Source of the DNA: Leucocoprinus leucothites
Taxonomy: Eukaryota > Basidiomycota > Agaricomycetes > Agaricales > Agaricaceae
Direction of reading: 5' to 3'
Length of the DNA stretch: 64,000 nucleotides
NCBI GenBank assembly: GCA_013368445.1
Contig: JAACJO010000015.1
Coordinates: 682,001-746,000, forward strand
Shown: positions 1 through 10,304 of the stretch, in pieces
How the letters are laid out: each line of letters starts with the position of its first letter
Position numbering within the stretch: the first letter of the stretch is position 1
Program-made: the position numbers and the translations under genes
Notes under the pieces: generated by a model
The model's input: only the letters and a program-made list of their open reading frames with translations
Told to the model about the DNA's origin: nothing
Databases searched by the model: none

Positions 1-455
1 GCGAACGTTGAATAGCTAGCTCAAAGGGTTTAGACAAAACTCCAGGACTTTACCTGATAGATTTGAAACCAGAACGTCATCTTGCGATCTCTCATCCACC
101 CTGACTACTATTTGACGTCTCGTATTGTCCTCGTCAAGGCCAAAATATTGGGCGCTCGATTACCGGCATTTACAACACGTGCGACATTAGTATCCGGACC
201 GTTCATGCAGGGATCTGGACTGAGAACACTCTAGGATCCTGTGGAGCTCGAGTAGATTTTGAGCTTGCCAGTTTAAGTAGGGTTCTGGTTCCGGTACTTA
301 TAGTCTTCTGAGCACCTGAACGCCACCTCCGAGTCGGATATAACTCAGTAGGATGTCCTTCCAGCCGCATGTGACCTCCGCGGCGAATTTTTTGAATCCC
401 ATAACACAATGCCATTGGAGCACAAAATAGATATGAATCATCGACAAGCTGAACA
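1..455. other. Intergenic; left part of duplicated segment A
   Basis: I see no supportable gene. From about position 100 the sequence resembles 5,640-6,370. For example 'tcgtcaaggccaaaa' near 131 matches 'tcgtcaaggtcaaaa' near 5,669, and 'aactcagtaggatgt' near 343 matches 'aactcagtaggacgt' near 6,200. It is therefore the downstream flank of a duplicated small-secreted-protein gene on the minus strand. Confidence 0.6.
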
Positions 456-1620
456 TCAAATGAGCAGCATGAAGTGAGGGGAGGGGAGGTGCCAATAACA
501 TGGCGCTCCCACCCAGTCCCTGGGGAAACTGGGAATGATTGGGTCGCAGCTTACACCCACAGCCTGGCAAGGAGCCCGAGCACTGGTACCGATGCCTTCT
601 AAAGTGAGAACGGAAATGGGGGTGATAGTAGCAGCAACCAATGATTTCATGGTTTTGTAATAGGGTCTACTACTTTTCCCTGGCTTGGTAGTGATAAGGG
701 GGTATACCTCGAAGTGGAGGGTACAAAGAGCTTCGATGGGTGTCGACCCGAAGAATGGGCCGTAAAATTTATATGTCAGTGAAAGTAGTAATTAGCCGAG
801 CCCGTTTCGCGTAGGAGAGAGTTGGCTTTGGAGAAAGTGGTAAGAGTGAGCTCTGATTATAGCGAGAAGGGAGGTCTTCTCCGCAGCTGCCGAAATGCAT
901 TATGTCTGAAAATGACGGCCTCGATTGAAAGAGTGTCAGTTTGAAGAGTTTCATCATGAACTGCATTACAAGTCGTAGGTTTACTTCAGGAGACGGCACC
1001 ATTCAATTGGCTTAGTCCAACACGGTCTGTGGGTTCAATGGCTAGATTGCCGCTGAGCAGCTTTTGCATTTTAAGAAGTCGAATAAGAAGCCTATTGTCC
1101 GGTTGTACTTCTGAACTGGTACCGCGTGCACCGCGTCATATATTTTTCTGTCTTCTAGGTAATCGGCACAATCCTGCTAGACTGCTTCTTAGATTCAGCT
1201 TTAACATCTGACATTGGGAATGATTCGTTTGCTCGCCCGATGACCCATACAAGCACTTGGCACAAGAGATAATGATGTTCTTTTGACTTCAAGCCCATAT
1301 CTCAGGCCGACTTCTAGTTTCAAGTGGTTGGACCGAGTCGCTGTCTTCGGTTAACTCAAGCCAAAGTACAAAAATACAAATCTTTGATAGAGCAAAGGAA
1401 GTAGACATCACAAGAATCTTGCTCAGTTATTGATTGTTTGGAGCTATATGGACGTCAAAACAAGACAGATGTGACGCCTTGCGTTGGCACTGGAGAGATG
1501 TGACAACAAATGTTCCAAAGCAGGGCCCCGAGTCCGAACGACGATGTGTTATTGGGCCGAGTAATTTTCCAAGTCACAAATCGAGTGTACCAAGAACCAT
1601 TGAAGGGAAGGTGGGATAGG
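100..1620. repeat. Segmental duplication, unit A
   Basis: This unit carries SSP family I copy A and its upstream spacer. It aligns by eye, with many substitutions and small indels, to unit B (5,640-8,390) and unit C (8,560-10,510). Boundaries are approximate. Unlike B and C, I could not find a NACHT 5' end at its right side, so the duplication stopped short or that part was lost. Confidence 0.6.
456..650 (-). pseudogene. Small secreted Cys-rich protein, family I, copy A (degenerate)
   Basis: The 64-residue minus-strand frame starts MKSLVAATITPISVLT and keeps the family core 'PCQAVGVSCDPIIP'. That core matches the intact copy at 6,374-6,649 ('PCHAVGASCDPIIP'). Compared with that copy it has lost the linker after the signal peptide and the middle section. 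The third cysteine is replaced by Pro, and the CysCys pair near the end is now Cys-Tyr. Flanking DNA is homologous to the flanks of the other two copies. The frame is open, so a shortened secreted peptide is possible, but loss of half the cysteines suggests a relic. The function of the family is unknown to me. Confidence 0.6.
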
Positions 1621-4338
1621 TGAGTGCGGATGTGTTTGCGAGCACGACAGCGTCCGTCTGTCATTGGTTCTGACCCAAGTAGATAGTTTGATTATTGATT
1701 GTTTTTAATGAGATTTTAATTGAAATGATAACTCAGCGCTAGTGCGACGATATGAGATGTTGCTGAGGAGTGAAACGATGATGAGGGCGGCCTGTTTGAG
1801 TGAGAACGACGTTTAAGAAGCTCCAACTTAGAGCTAAACTGAGTCAGAGAGATGGGGGTCAATTTCACTAAAGAAAAACGGAAATACATCGCAGTATTTA
1901 AAGCTACGGTTCTAAGACTATTTACAATGCTGCAGGTGACTATAGAGAGCAGGAAGGAGCAGTTTACAAGACGATTTGTCGAGATTTTGTAAGGGAAAGG
2001 GAATTCTAAGGAATATTAGTGGTGGAGAAGTAGGTGGAGAGAAGGGTCCATGTGGCTGTTTAGACCTACACTATTACATTAGGCGATGAGACGAAATGAT
2101 AGCGGTTGAGCCGGAGCACGAATGACGATTTTATTAGATTTTTAGAAGGAGTAAGAGAGGAGGAATGGAAAAGGGAATATAAAACAAACATTAAATGTTC
2201 GGACTTTTGTCAGTTGGATGACAAGCCCTAACTCGGTTGCGTTGAGGCGTTGGTGCCGAGTGCGAAATATGCGTAGCGAGTATTAAAAGGAAAGTGTAGA
2301 ATGGAGAGAGGAAAGGGCCATGTGGAATTGAAAGAGGGAAGGGGAAAGTTGAGGGGGATAGTGGCTGTAAGCGGCGGCTACTGAGTGTTGAATCTGCAGG
2401 GTCGTCTTGATATAGTTGCCGGCTATGTTTGACGATCGGTTTGTTGCCAGGGTAGTGGGATATCGGTTAGTAGATGAGGAGTTGTCGAAGAGGGAGAGGA
2501 CTTAATCAGTAGTAGAGAGAGGACGTGTGATGGCGGTGATATGACGTCACGCGACGTCCGATCTCTACACCATCCCGACGACAACACAGTACTTTCAAGG
2601 AGACCTTGTCATGATGGGGGCAGGGGTCGGGTGCGGCTTCGGGTCGCAAGTGCGTATGATTTCCCGAGCTGCTTTGACCACTACCCCTGTTGCTCGCTTC
2701 AAACGTTCTAGGGTTGAGGAAACGAGAGAGATGGAATGTTTTGGAAAGCAAGTGCAGCAGCTGAATGGGCCGCCAAATTTCCAGTAGACAGAAGACAGGA
2801 CAAAGTTGAAGCCATTGAGCGAAGAACGATGATGTCGGCGTAAATAGCAGTTAAGGGCAGGCTCAGCCTGGCCCAAAGCCTTCACCGATTGCCCAAGTCA
2901 ATTCTTGCTACAACATCCGCGTCCAATAAATAAAGGACCGCCTTCCCCAGGTTGGAGCCCTCAAACACTATCAGGATTGGCTCAACTCGTCTTCGACTGA
3001 AAAATCAAGAACAGTTTTGAGAGGGAGAACCGATGTCGTTGGTAAGGCTCATCGGGTTGTTCAAAATAAGGCTAGTGCGTGCTCTTTTCAACGTCCCTTC
3101 AAGAAACATAGGTGACGCATCCCAATGACCAGTCGATGGCGGATGACAGCTGGCTACATCCTGATGAAATCTCACAGCCTGTCTCCTTGGACTGCGAGTA
3201 AACAGTGAAACTGAACTGGGTCCAAGACAGCATTCATCGATTTTACCTAGTAGCGTCTGACCCTCGCTTCATGACCATGCCTCTCCGTCCTGCATGTATC
3301 AAATCTACGCGCGTATCATTTACGGTCTCCAGGTTTTCTCCTTTGACCTTGGTAGCCTGTATTGCGTCTGGATGGCGCCTGGATGGTAGCTGATGCATAA
3401 GATGTCTCCCGCCGGTCTGACCACCGATCACATTCCACTTCTCCCACTCGGCCCTACCTCCACTGAGCACTAAACGTGGTTTTGGCGTATCCGTGTCCCT
3501 TTGTGTTGGGGCGCTCATCAGTGACTGGGCTTGAATGGCCAAAGTTCGTGAGTTCACGAAACTTTGCGCGTCGTTGGTAGAACAGAATTGCACCGTTATA
3601 ATGAGGGGAGCAGATCCCTTCTCTTCTCGGACAGGCGGTCAACGAAACCTGGACACAGTGATCAGGGAGAAGAGCTTTACTGTTCCTTTCATGAGTAGAC
3701 CATCCGCCTCCAGGAAGACCGAGCTCGCTTGTGAAATCCCACCGGCGAATACCGCCCTGACCCGGTGACGCCCTTGAGTCAACCCGTTGGTACTGCCACG
3801 CGTCTAGTAGACATGTCCAGGCGATAGGACATTGCGCCTAGGCTACTCTTTTACACTCCTACCCAGCCCCCTGATCTCAATATACCCTACTTCTATCTTA
3901 TACCTCCTTGGGCTTACTTTGGCAAGCCGCTATAATGTCGGGAGTAGTGAAAAGCCTTCATATCATCAGCACTGCATGGGTAGGTCTGCAGTTACAGTAT
4001 AGGCGTTTTATAGGTGTTTAAGTACTCAACATTTCAACATTCAACCGCCAGCCTTGTTTCATTATCAGACGCTTGGCAATTTGACCACCAAAGTGTCACA
4101 CACTTCAGCTTGTTCTGGAGCACTGCATACGGTGTCATTTGGAAGCTTTCAAACAGCGCTGAGACCGTTACGGGACCACTAGACACTAACGAATTCAAGT
4201 TTAACCGGGAAATAACCAACGGCTTGCACCTCAAAAATTAACCGGCCTTTCTGACCGACTTGCTTAACTGAACTAGGGTTCTATTCAAATGGAGCTCATA
4301 TAGTAATGAAAGAACGTAATAACATCCAATCATTTACA
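651..4338. other. Gene-poor stretch with duplicated spacer
   Basis: No gene is supportable. 651-1,330 resembles 6,650-7,320; both contain 'cattgggaatgattcgttt' (near 1,213 and 7,211). 1,430-1,620 resembles 7,810-8,010 and 9,825-10,000. From about 1,620 to 4,338 I recognise nothing: only short frames without domain-like composition or splice-linked exons. Confidence 0.55.
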
Positions 4339-4530
4339 TTATCCGCACAGATGAGCCGTACAGGATCTGTCCTTCGGATTGGGACAAAACACCGGGAATG
4401 CCGTGCTCGGGCAACCAGTACCAACCGGAACACATTTGCCACCAACCTCGGCGCAGCTTCGTTGAGCACTAGCACCAATGGCCATGGCGAGGAGGGCGGT
4501 AAGAGTGGTAGTAACGGCAGTGAATTTCAT
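4339..4530 (-). CDS. Small secreted cysteine-rich protein, family II
   Basis: A single-exon frame of 63 residues. It starts MKFTAVTTTLTALLAMAIGA, a clear signal peptide with probable cleavage after 'ASA'. The mature part is about 40 residues with six cysteines spaced C-x6-C-x6-C-x8-C, then two more near the C-terminus. It is a paralogue of the gene at 13,402-13,587: the signal peptide is nearly identical and the first four cysteines are similarly spaced. Six cysteines in a short secreted peptide suggest a disulfide-bonded fold, apoplastic or cell-wall located. I do not recognise a named family, and the function is unknown. The short length makes the call less certain, but the paralogue supports it. 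Confidence 0.6.
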   Translation of the reverse strand: MKFTAVTTTLTALLAMAIGASAQRSCAEVGGKCVPVGTGCPSTAFPVFCPNPKDRSCTAHLCG

Positions 4531-6373
4531 TATCTGTGTAATAGTCAGTCCGAACCTATACTGCTGATCAATTCATGGCAAGTGACCTACATCGAGCATG
4601 AAACGGAGCAGGTTGGACTATGTGTCGTGTCAAGAGGTAAGTAATAGAACCTAGAACCTATACGTTAACGAAGACAATAAGTGAGAAATTCCAGGCAACG
4701 GAGAAAAAACGAGCTTACCGTAGAGAGGTAACAAGACTAGTGCTGCCAGTCTGCATTCGCTGACATGTAAGGTCTTATATTTTACTCCCCGATTCGATTG
4801 CTGATCCACGACCCATAATAAGTTTGATGAACCACTATGTACCAACCATTATTTCGTCGGCTCGAAAGTACATCTTAATCCACTTAGTATTATGTTTTCC
4901 TCTAAAAGCCACTCACAGCATACAGATATTGGCGTCATCCAGCTTTTATAAGAAAGATCCCGTGTCATACACGACGAAGCAAGTAAACCACCAGACTGGT
5001 TTAACAGACCCGGGGTCTTAGTGGATATACGGCTACAATACGACGAACACCACTGACCAACCATTATGGTAGCCAGGAGTCCCACACTGCCCAAACAAAA
5101 GTTAGGCGCGCGGAATGCATTTCCACGGGCGGAGTATTCCTAAAAATACAGTTATAGCGAGACCAAAGAGTTAACATGGTTAGCGGCGATGGTCCTGTGG
5201 TCCACAAAAAAAAGGAAAGAAAAGAAAAAAAATGCCGTGCCGCTAAAGCCATCTATCGCACAAAAGAAAAACATGAGGTTTACGTATATACACCCACGAC
5301 GGGTGGCCTTTCTCTTGTTGGTACGATGATGGCGTGCAGGATTTCGCCAAAGGCAATTAATAGCGCATCTCTGTTTACCGTCTTCGGGTTCTAAAAGACA
5401 ACAAAAGTCCACGTTCAACGTTCAGACATGCTGAATGCAGAATTTCGGCTTGTTTGCAACTTCTAGCATGAGGAACGACTTAATTCATTTGCTTCTAGCT
5501 CCCTAAGTTTCTATTGTACACGTATCAGCGGACGCATCATGGTACAGGTGTTGAACATAAGTCTGACAGCTGGCTCGAAGCATGTAAGGAAAACGTCACA
5601 AATCCCCCTGTCGGAAATGGATACCGTCGTACGACCTCTCCTCTGTAGCACGTCCCGTAGTATCATCCTCGTCAAGGTCAAAAACACTGGGTGATCGACT
5701 GCGAACACTCATAAATGTAACGATACTGCCCGTAATATTCTGAATGTTGGGATCCAATTTGAGGGTTCTGTCGAGTTCAGGTTGGCTTTGAGCTTGCCAG
5801 TTTAAGCCGAGTCCTAGATCCGCTGCGGTCCAGATCGGTGACCGCCAACGAAAGTAGTGCAAATGAATTTAATCTACCGCGAGAGTTGTGCTTACTGATT
5901 CTATCCAAGAATGAAAATCGGCAGTTGATTCGATGATGGGTAAAGGATTTTGGCCTTGAAGAATTACAAAGAGCCTAAAGAACAACTGGGTTGGTGTCTT
6001 ACGGTTTCTGTAAGATTCTCAGTTCGCGATGATGCCTCTTAAAGTGAATCAAATGTCTACTTCATTCCTGACATAGAACAGGTGGTAAGTCACGGTGGAT
6101 CAAACCACGAATTAAACCTGTGGATCGATTCCTTGGTACCTTCGTGTCATTCACCGAACTGGCCTTGTTTCCAGCGTGAACGCTACCTGAGTCAGATTCA
6201 ACTCAGTAGGACGTTTTTCGGGCCTCAGGTGGCTCCCGAAGAGGCGAATTGTTAGCTCACTTCAAGTTTTCTTCAACGTCAAGAGATCTGAATTACAAAT
6301 ACAGAACAGCATCATGGAGTACAAGTTATCGACTGATATGAATTGTTGTGCTTGAGGGATCCCGTGCTGAACA
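4531..6373. other. Intergenic; right part is duplicated segment B
   Basis: I see no gene. 4,531-5,560 has no recognisable coding signal. A purine run (A/G) lies at about 5,206-5,232. From about 5,640 the DNA matches segment A (100-455) and is the 3' flank of the SSP gene at 6,374-6,649. Confidence 0.5.
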
Positions 6374-6649
6374 TTAACAAGCAGCATGAAGGGGAGTCTG
6401 GTCTGTGGCCACATTTGGAGCATTGGGATGCCAGCAACACCCCGTTCCTACCCAGCCTCTAGGACCACATGGTAAATCGATCACAACGCTGTGATCGTCT
6501 TGGCAGAAACCGGGAATGATTGGGTCACAGCTGGCGCCCACAGCATGGCAAGGAGTCTGGCCCGGGAATGAGCCCCTTTGAGCGCTGGCACCAATACCAC
6601 CCAAGGTGAGAAGGGCTGCGAGGCCGGTGGTAGTGGTAATCAATTTCAT
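6374..6649 (-). CDS. Small secreted cysteine-rich protein, family I, copy B (intact)
   Basis: A single exon encoding 91 residues. The start at 6,649 begins MKLITTTTGLAALLTLGG and gives a good signal peptide ending near 'GASA'; the longer upstream in-frame ATG would bury this signal, so I reject it. The mature protein of about 70 residues has seven cysteines, including 'PCHAVGASC', 'GFC', 'LPC', a CysCys pair ('TGCCW') and a C-terminal Cys. It is presumably secreted and disulfide-bonded. This is the only undamaged member of three related copies (others at 456-650 and 8,584-8,804). The spacing is not that of class I or II hydrophobins, although the CysCys pair is reminiscent. Effector-like or wall-associated roles are speculation. 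Confidence 0.65.
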   Translation of the reverse strand: MKLITTTTGLAALLTLGGIGASAQRGSFPGQTPCHAVGASCDPIIPGFCQDDHSVVIDLPCGPRGWVGTGCCWHPNAPNVATDQTPLHAAC

Positions 6650-8284
6650 GATCTGTAATAGGGTCAGTCTACTATTCTTTTCTGACTTAATAGCGACAAG
6701 GGGGCCATACGTTGAAGTAGGGGTGCAAAGAGATGGCTGAGTATTGACTTCAAGAAGAGTGACTCTGGAAGTCCTGTGTGTCAACGAAAACAATAAGTAA
6801 AAAAGTACGCTTTACGCAGGAGAAGACTAACCTTGGATATGTGATGAGGCTGAGCTCTGGCTATAGCTCGACGAGATGGAAGGTCTTTTATGCAGCTGGC
6901 AATTGTCTTCTGTCTGGGAACGGATGGCCATAGAAAGATGACAGCTTAAAGGATTCTATCATGAACTGCGCCACGAATTACGGGCTTACCTCAAGAGAGT
7001 GGACACAATTGTGTTGTGTTGGAGCGATATGGCCTGTGTGTTCGGTAGCTTGATCGCCGTTGAGCATCTTTTACCTTCAAAAGTCTAGTTCTCTCATTGT
7101 ATTCCTGAAAAGGTATTATGTGCATCGCGTTTCACATTCTTCTGCCTTCTAGACAGCCAGCACAATCGTATTAAAAGTGCTTCGTAGAGTCAATTTTAGC
7201 CTCCTCTGACATTGGGAATGATTCGTTTACTCACCTGATGTTCTACATACACTCTTAGGACTATGGAGCACTCGATACATGAGATAATGATGCCCTTTCG
7301 ACGTCAAACTGATATCACAGCTCGACTTCTAGTATCCATTGTACGTGCCAGTCGAAGACATGTGGTTTACGCATGTAACGCCACCGTTAAGCGCAAGCTC
7401 GGACGTGGAAAAAGACTGAACGAGTGAACGCGTGAAAGTTGGAGTTCGATCACCTCATTGTACAATGACAGCTTCTCTCTCCTCCCGAATCTTTAACCTG
7501 GGTTGATGGTCAAGGTAGGTCTCAGTGAAGGATCACAGCTCCAATAAACGCCATTAATTTGTTCAGAAGTTGGAAGGGAACAGCCGAGAGAGTCGGATTG
7601 GTGGCTTTGCTACTAGAGGTTTATGTACTGATAAAATGACAGTGGTGGAAAACAGCCACCAGAAGCTATTTCGGTGATGTGGAGCTACCTTTTGCGATGT
7701 GCAGAGGTATAGTTCAAGGTCGTTGGATTGCTTAGGTCAGAGTGGAATGAATCATTTTCGCCAAAGCATTAGAGCCCATGACTGAACGGATAGAACTGGA
7801 ACTGCAAGAACGACCGATTGTTGGTTGCTTGGAATAGTATGCACGTGAAAAGGGAGATAGATCTGACGCGCCGCATTGACGCTGAGGAGAGGAGAGGAGA
7901 TGGACAATCATTCCAGCAGAGGGCAAAGGAGGACTCTGAGCCTCCGAGCGACGATTTGTTATCGAGCCAGGTGATTTTCAGGTTACAGAACCAGCGTACC
8001 AAAGGCCATCGGCGTGATACTTCATGAGGACTTCTACATCAGTAAGGGCAGAAGTAGAAGTCGGATACGGCCGCAGCCCGTCAAGTGCATAACTTAATGA
8101 TGGCGTATGTAGCGCTTCAGGGCAGGTTCATTCGACTAATCCCCACCACTGTTCATAATGTTTATACTGAACTTGTGCAAAACTGTATTGTCATTCAATC
8201 TGGGCCTCGTTTGGTTCTCATGCACTCAAATTATACTTATCGGTACTTGAAATTCATGCATACATCTTGTCTATTCCTAGAAGG
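6650..8284. other. Spacer between divergent SSP and NACHT relic (unit B)
   Basis: No gene. 6,650-7,320 matches 651-1,330 and, in part, 8,805-9,120. 7,490-8,060 matches 9,500-10,050. 8,060-8,284 matches 10,050-10,250, the DNA just upstream of the intact NACHT gene, including 'cttcagggcaggttcat' at both places. Confidence 0.55.
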
Positions 8285-8390
8285 TTGATGACATCCAACC
8301 CATGAGTTCACTTACACGTTGGCACGTACACCAATGAAAAGCCAATAAGTTAATCGAGGACCAAGCTCCGTGTTTGAAAGGGCACCTCAA
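8285..8390 (+). pseudogene. Relic of a NACHT gene 5' end
   Basis: 8,300-8,390 resembles 10,408-10,490, the first intron and second-exon start of the intact NACHT gene. Shared stretches include 'ttaatcgagg' and 'tttgaaagg'. The ATG exon is not preserved as an open frame, and the similarity ends before the P-loop. It is the truncated plus-strand partner of SSP copy B, matching the SSP/NACHT arrangement of unit C. Confidence 0.55.
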
Positions 8391-8583
8391 ATTCAACCTA
8401 ATAAGATATCCTTCGGATCTTATGTGGCGCTTAAAGACACGAATTTTTGGTTCCCTTCAGGTTCTCAACGTAAAAGCAATCTGTATTTCTGCATCAAGCG
8501 CACATAACCGACACACAACAAGGTCATGGGATCACAGATTATGAATCATTGCGTTTGGGGCACGCTGGATACCAGTGAACGCG

Positions 8584-8804
8584 CTAGTTTGAGGGATGCC
8601 AATAACACCCAACTCCCACTGTTCCACTGGGAACACGTGGCAAATTAATCGGAACATTGTTGTCCTGACATAAATCGGCAATGATTGGTTCACACCTGGC
8701 GCCTACAGCTTCGCAGGGAGTGGAGCCTGAGGCTTGAGCGCTGACGCCAATACCGCTCAAGGTGAGAAGGGCAACGGGGCGGTAGTGGCAGTGATCAATT
8801 TCAT
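8584..8804 (-). pseudogene. Small secreted Cys-rich protein, family I, copy C (frameshifted)
   Basis: The ATG at 8,804 begins MKLITATTA as in copy B. One base is missing about 25-30 nt into the signal peptide, so the frame stops after about a dozen codons. After the shift the rest reads on as a family I protein: 'PCEAVGARCEPII', then 'DLC', ending 'CYWHPSN' before a stop at 8,584. One cysteine has become Arg and the CysCys pair is Cys-Tyr. No intron can repair the break. I call it a pseudogene with its former coding region still visible. Confidence 0.65.
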
Positions 8805-10304
8805 GACCTGCAATAGAGTTAGTCTGTTATTTGTTTTCTTGACCGAAGAGCGACAAGGGGACATACGTCAAGGTGGAGAGTATAAAGAACTTCAATGAGT
8901 ATTGGTTTTGAGGAGTGACACGCAAAGTCTGTATGTCGATGAAAAGTAATAAGTAACAGAATACGCTTTTACGCAGGAAAGAACTGGCCTTGGACAAGTG
9001 ATGAGGCTAGGCTCTGGTTATTGCTCAATGAGATGGAGGGTCTTTCATACAGCTGGCAGTCGTGTTGTCTTAAAACGGATGACCAGGAGAGGGTGACAGT
9101 TCAAAGGAATCCGTCATTGTGCCATGAGTTGTCGAGGGACCCTTGTGAATGCCGTTTGACGCCCGATCCCGAAATTGCAATTTTTTTCCGCACGAGAGCT
9201 CAGCATTCCAATGCTTAAGTCGTTTTCGGCGATTCTTGTTTATATACCCGCTACTTTTCATTTTTGTTGTACAAAATATATTGCTATAAGAACTGATAAA
9301 AAAGCAGAGATTGAGAGTTAGAAAGCATTAAACCGCGCACCCCATTTCCAACCATGATGCATGAGTCATTGGGCAGCCCTTTGCCGAAACTGCCAGACCC
9401 CCAGCGTCCCGCTAGCCTTGTTCAGGGTTTTCCTGAGGCAGGTATTACGTAGGGGGTCGTACCTGAGCTGGTGTGGAGAACCCGATCAAAAGGTCTTTCA
9501 CTTGAGCGAAAGGTCAAGATGGGGCTCGGTGATGAATCACAGCTCCAATAAATTCCAACACTTATTTCAGAGGTTGAAAGGGGAAAGACCGGGAGAGGTG
9601 AGGCCTGTGGCTCCAATACTAGAGAACCGTGTATTAATACAATGACAGTGATGGAAACCAGGCGCCAGAGATTGTTTCAGTTATGTAGAGCCGCCTTTGC
9701 GAAGTGCGGAGGTATAGGTCACGGCCGGTGAATTGCTTAGGTTAGAACGACTGCAAGAACCGTTGTCCCCATGAGCCAAAGCACTAGAATTCATGACAGA
9801 ACAAAGAGCAGGCAATGGGCGCTTGATTGTTACATAGCTGTTTGGAGTGGACGTCAAAAGCGGACAAATGTGATGTGTAGTGTTGATGCTGAGGAAGCGA
9901 ATTAAACAATGAAGCGAAATAAACAAGATTTCCAGGAGAGGGCAAAGGAGGGCTCCGACGATTCGCTCCAAGCTACAAATTAAGTGTGTAAAAGATCATC
10001 CTGACAACGGCGCGATACTGTCATGAGGAACTGTAGTAAGGGCAGAAGTCGAAGCCTGAGTGAGTGTGTTGGCCTGCTGATGATGGGGTAAATAGTGCTT
10101 CAGGGCAGGTTCATCCGATCAAACCCCACTACTATTCATACAACTGAGCTTGTACAAACCTGTTCAGATTGGCCTCGCCTGGTCCTCATGCACCCAAGCA
10201 ACATCAACACTTGAAATTCATGCACACGCCTTCTTGTCTATTGCCATCGTAATATCTTCCTCCTCGCTCGTCGTACTGATAACGTTACTCTTGACTCACC
10301 TACC
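8805..10304. other. Spacer between divergent SSP copy C and NACHT gene
   Basis: No gene is supportable. The stretch is homologous to 6,650-8,284, except for an A/T-rich insert around 9,160-9,330 that I cannot match. It presumably contains the NACHT promoter. I see no clear TATA box near 10,305. Confidence 0.5.

Larger units (their letters stand above)
5640..8390. repeat. Segmental duplication, unit B
   Basis: This unit contains SSP family I copy B, about 1.6 kb of spacer, and at its right end a relic of the NACHT gene start. Its right part (7,490-8,390) aligns with 9,500-10,510 in unit C and its left part with unit A. The joint with unit C lies at about 8,390-8,560. Boundaries are by eye. 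Confidence 0.6.

Noticed and set aside
2595..2885. Open frames around 2,506-2,885 and a tRNA-like arm impression
   Set aside because: No cloverleaf with a proper T-loop and acceptor stem could be built, and the frames lack protein-like features.
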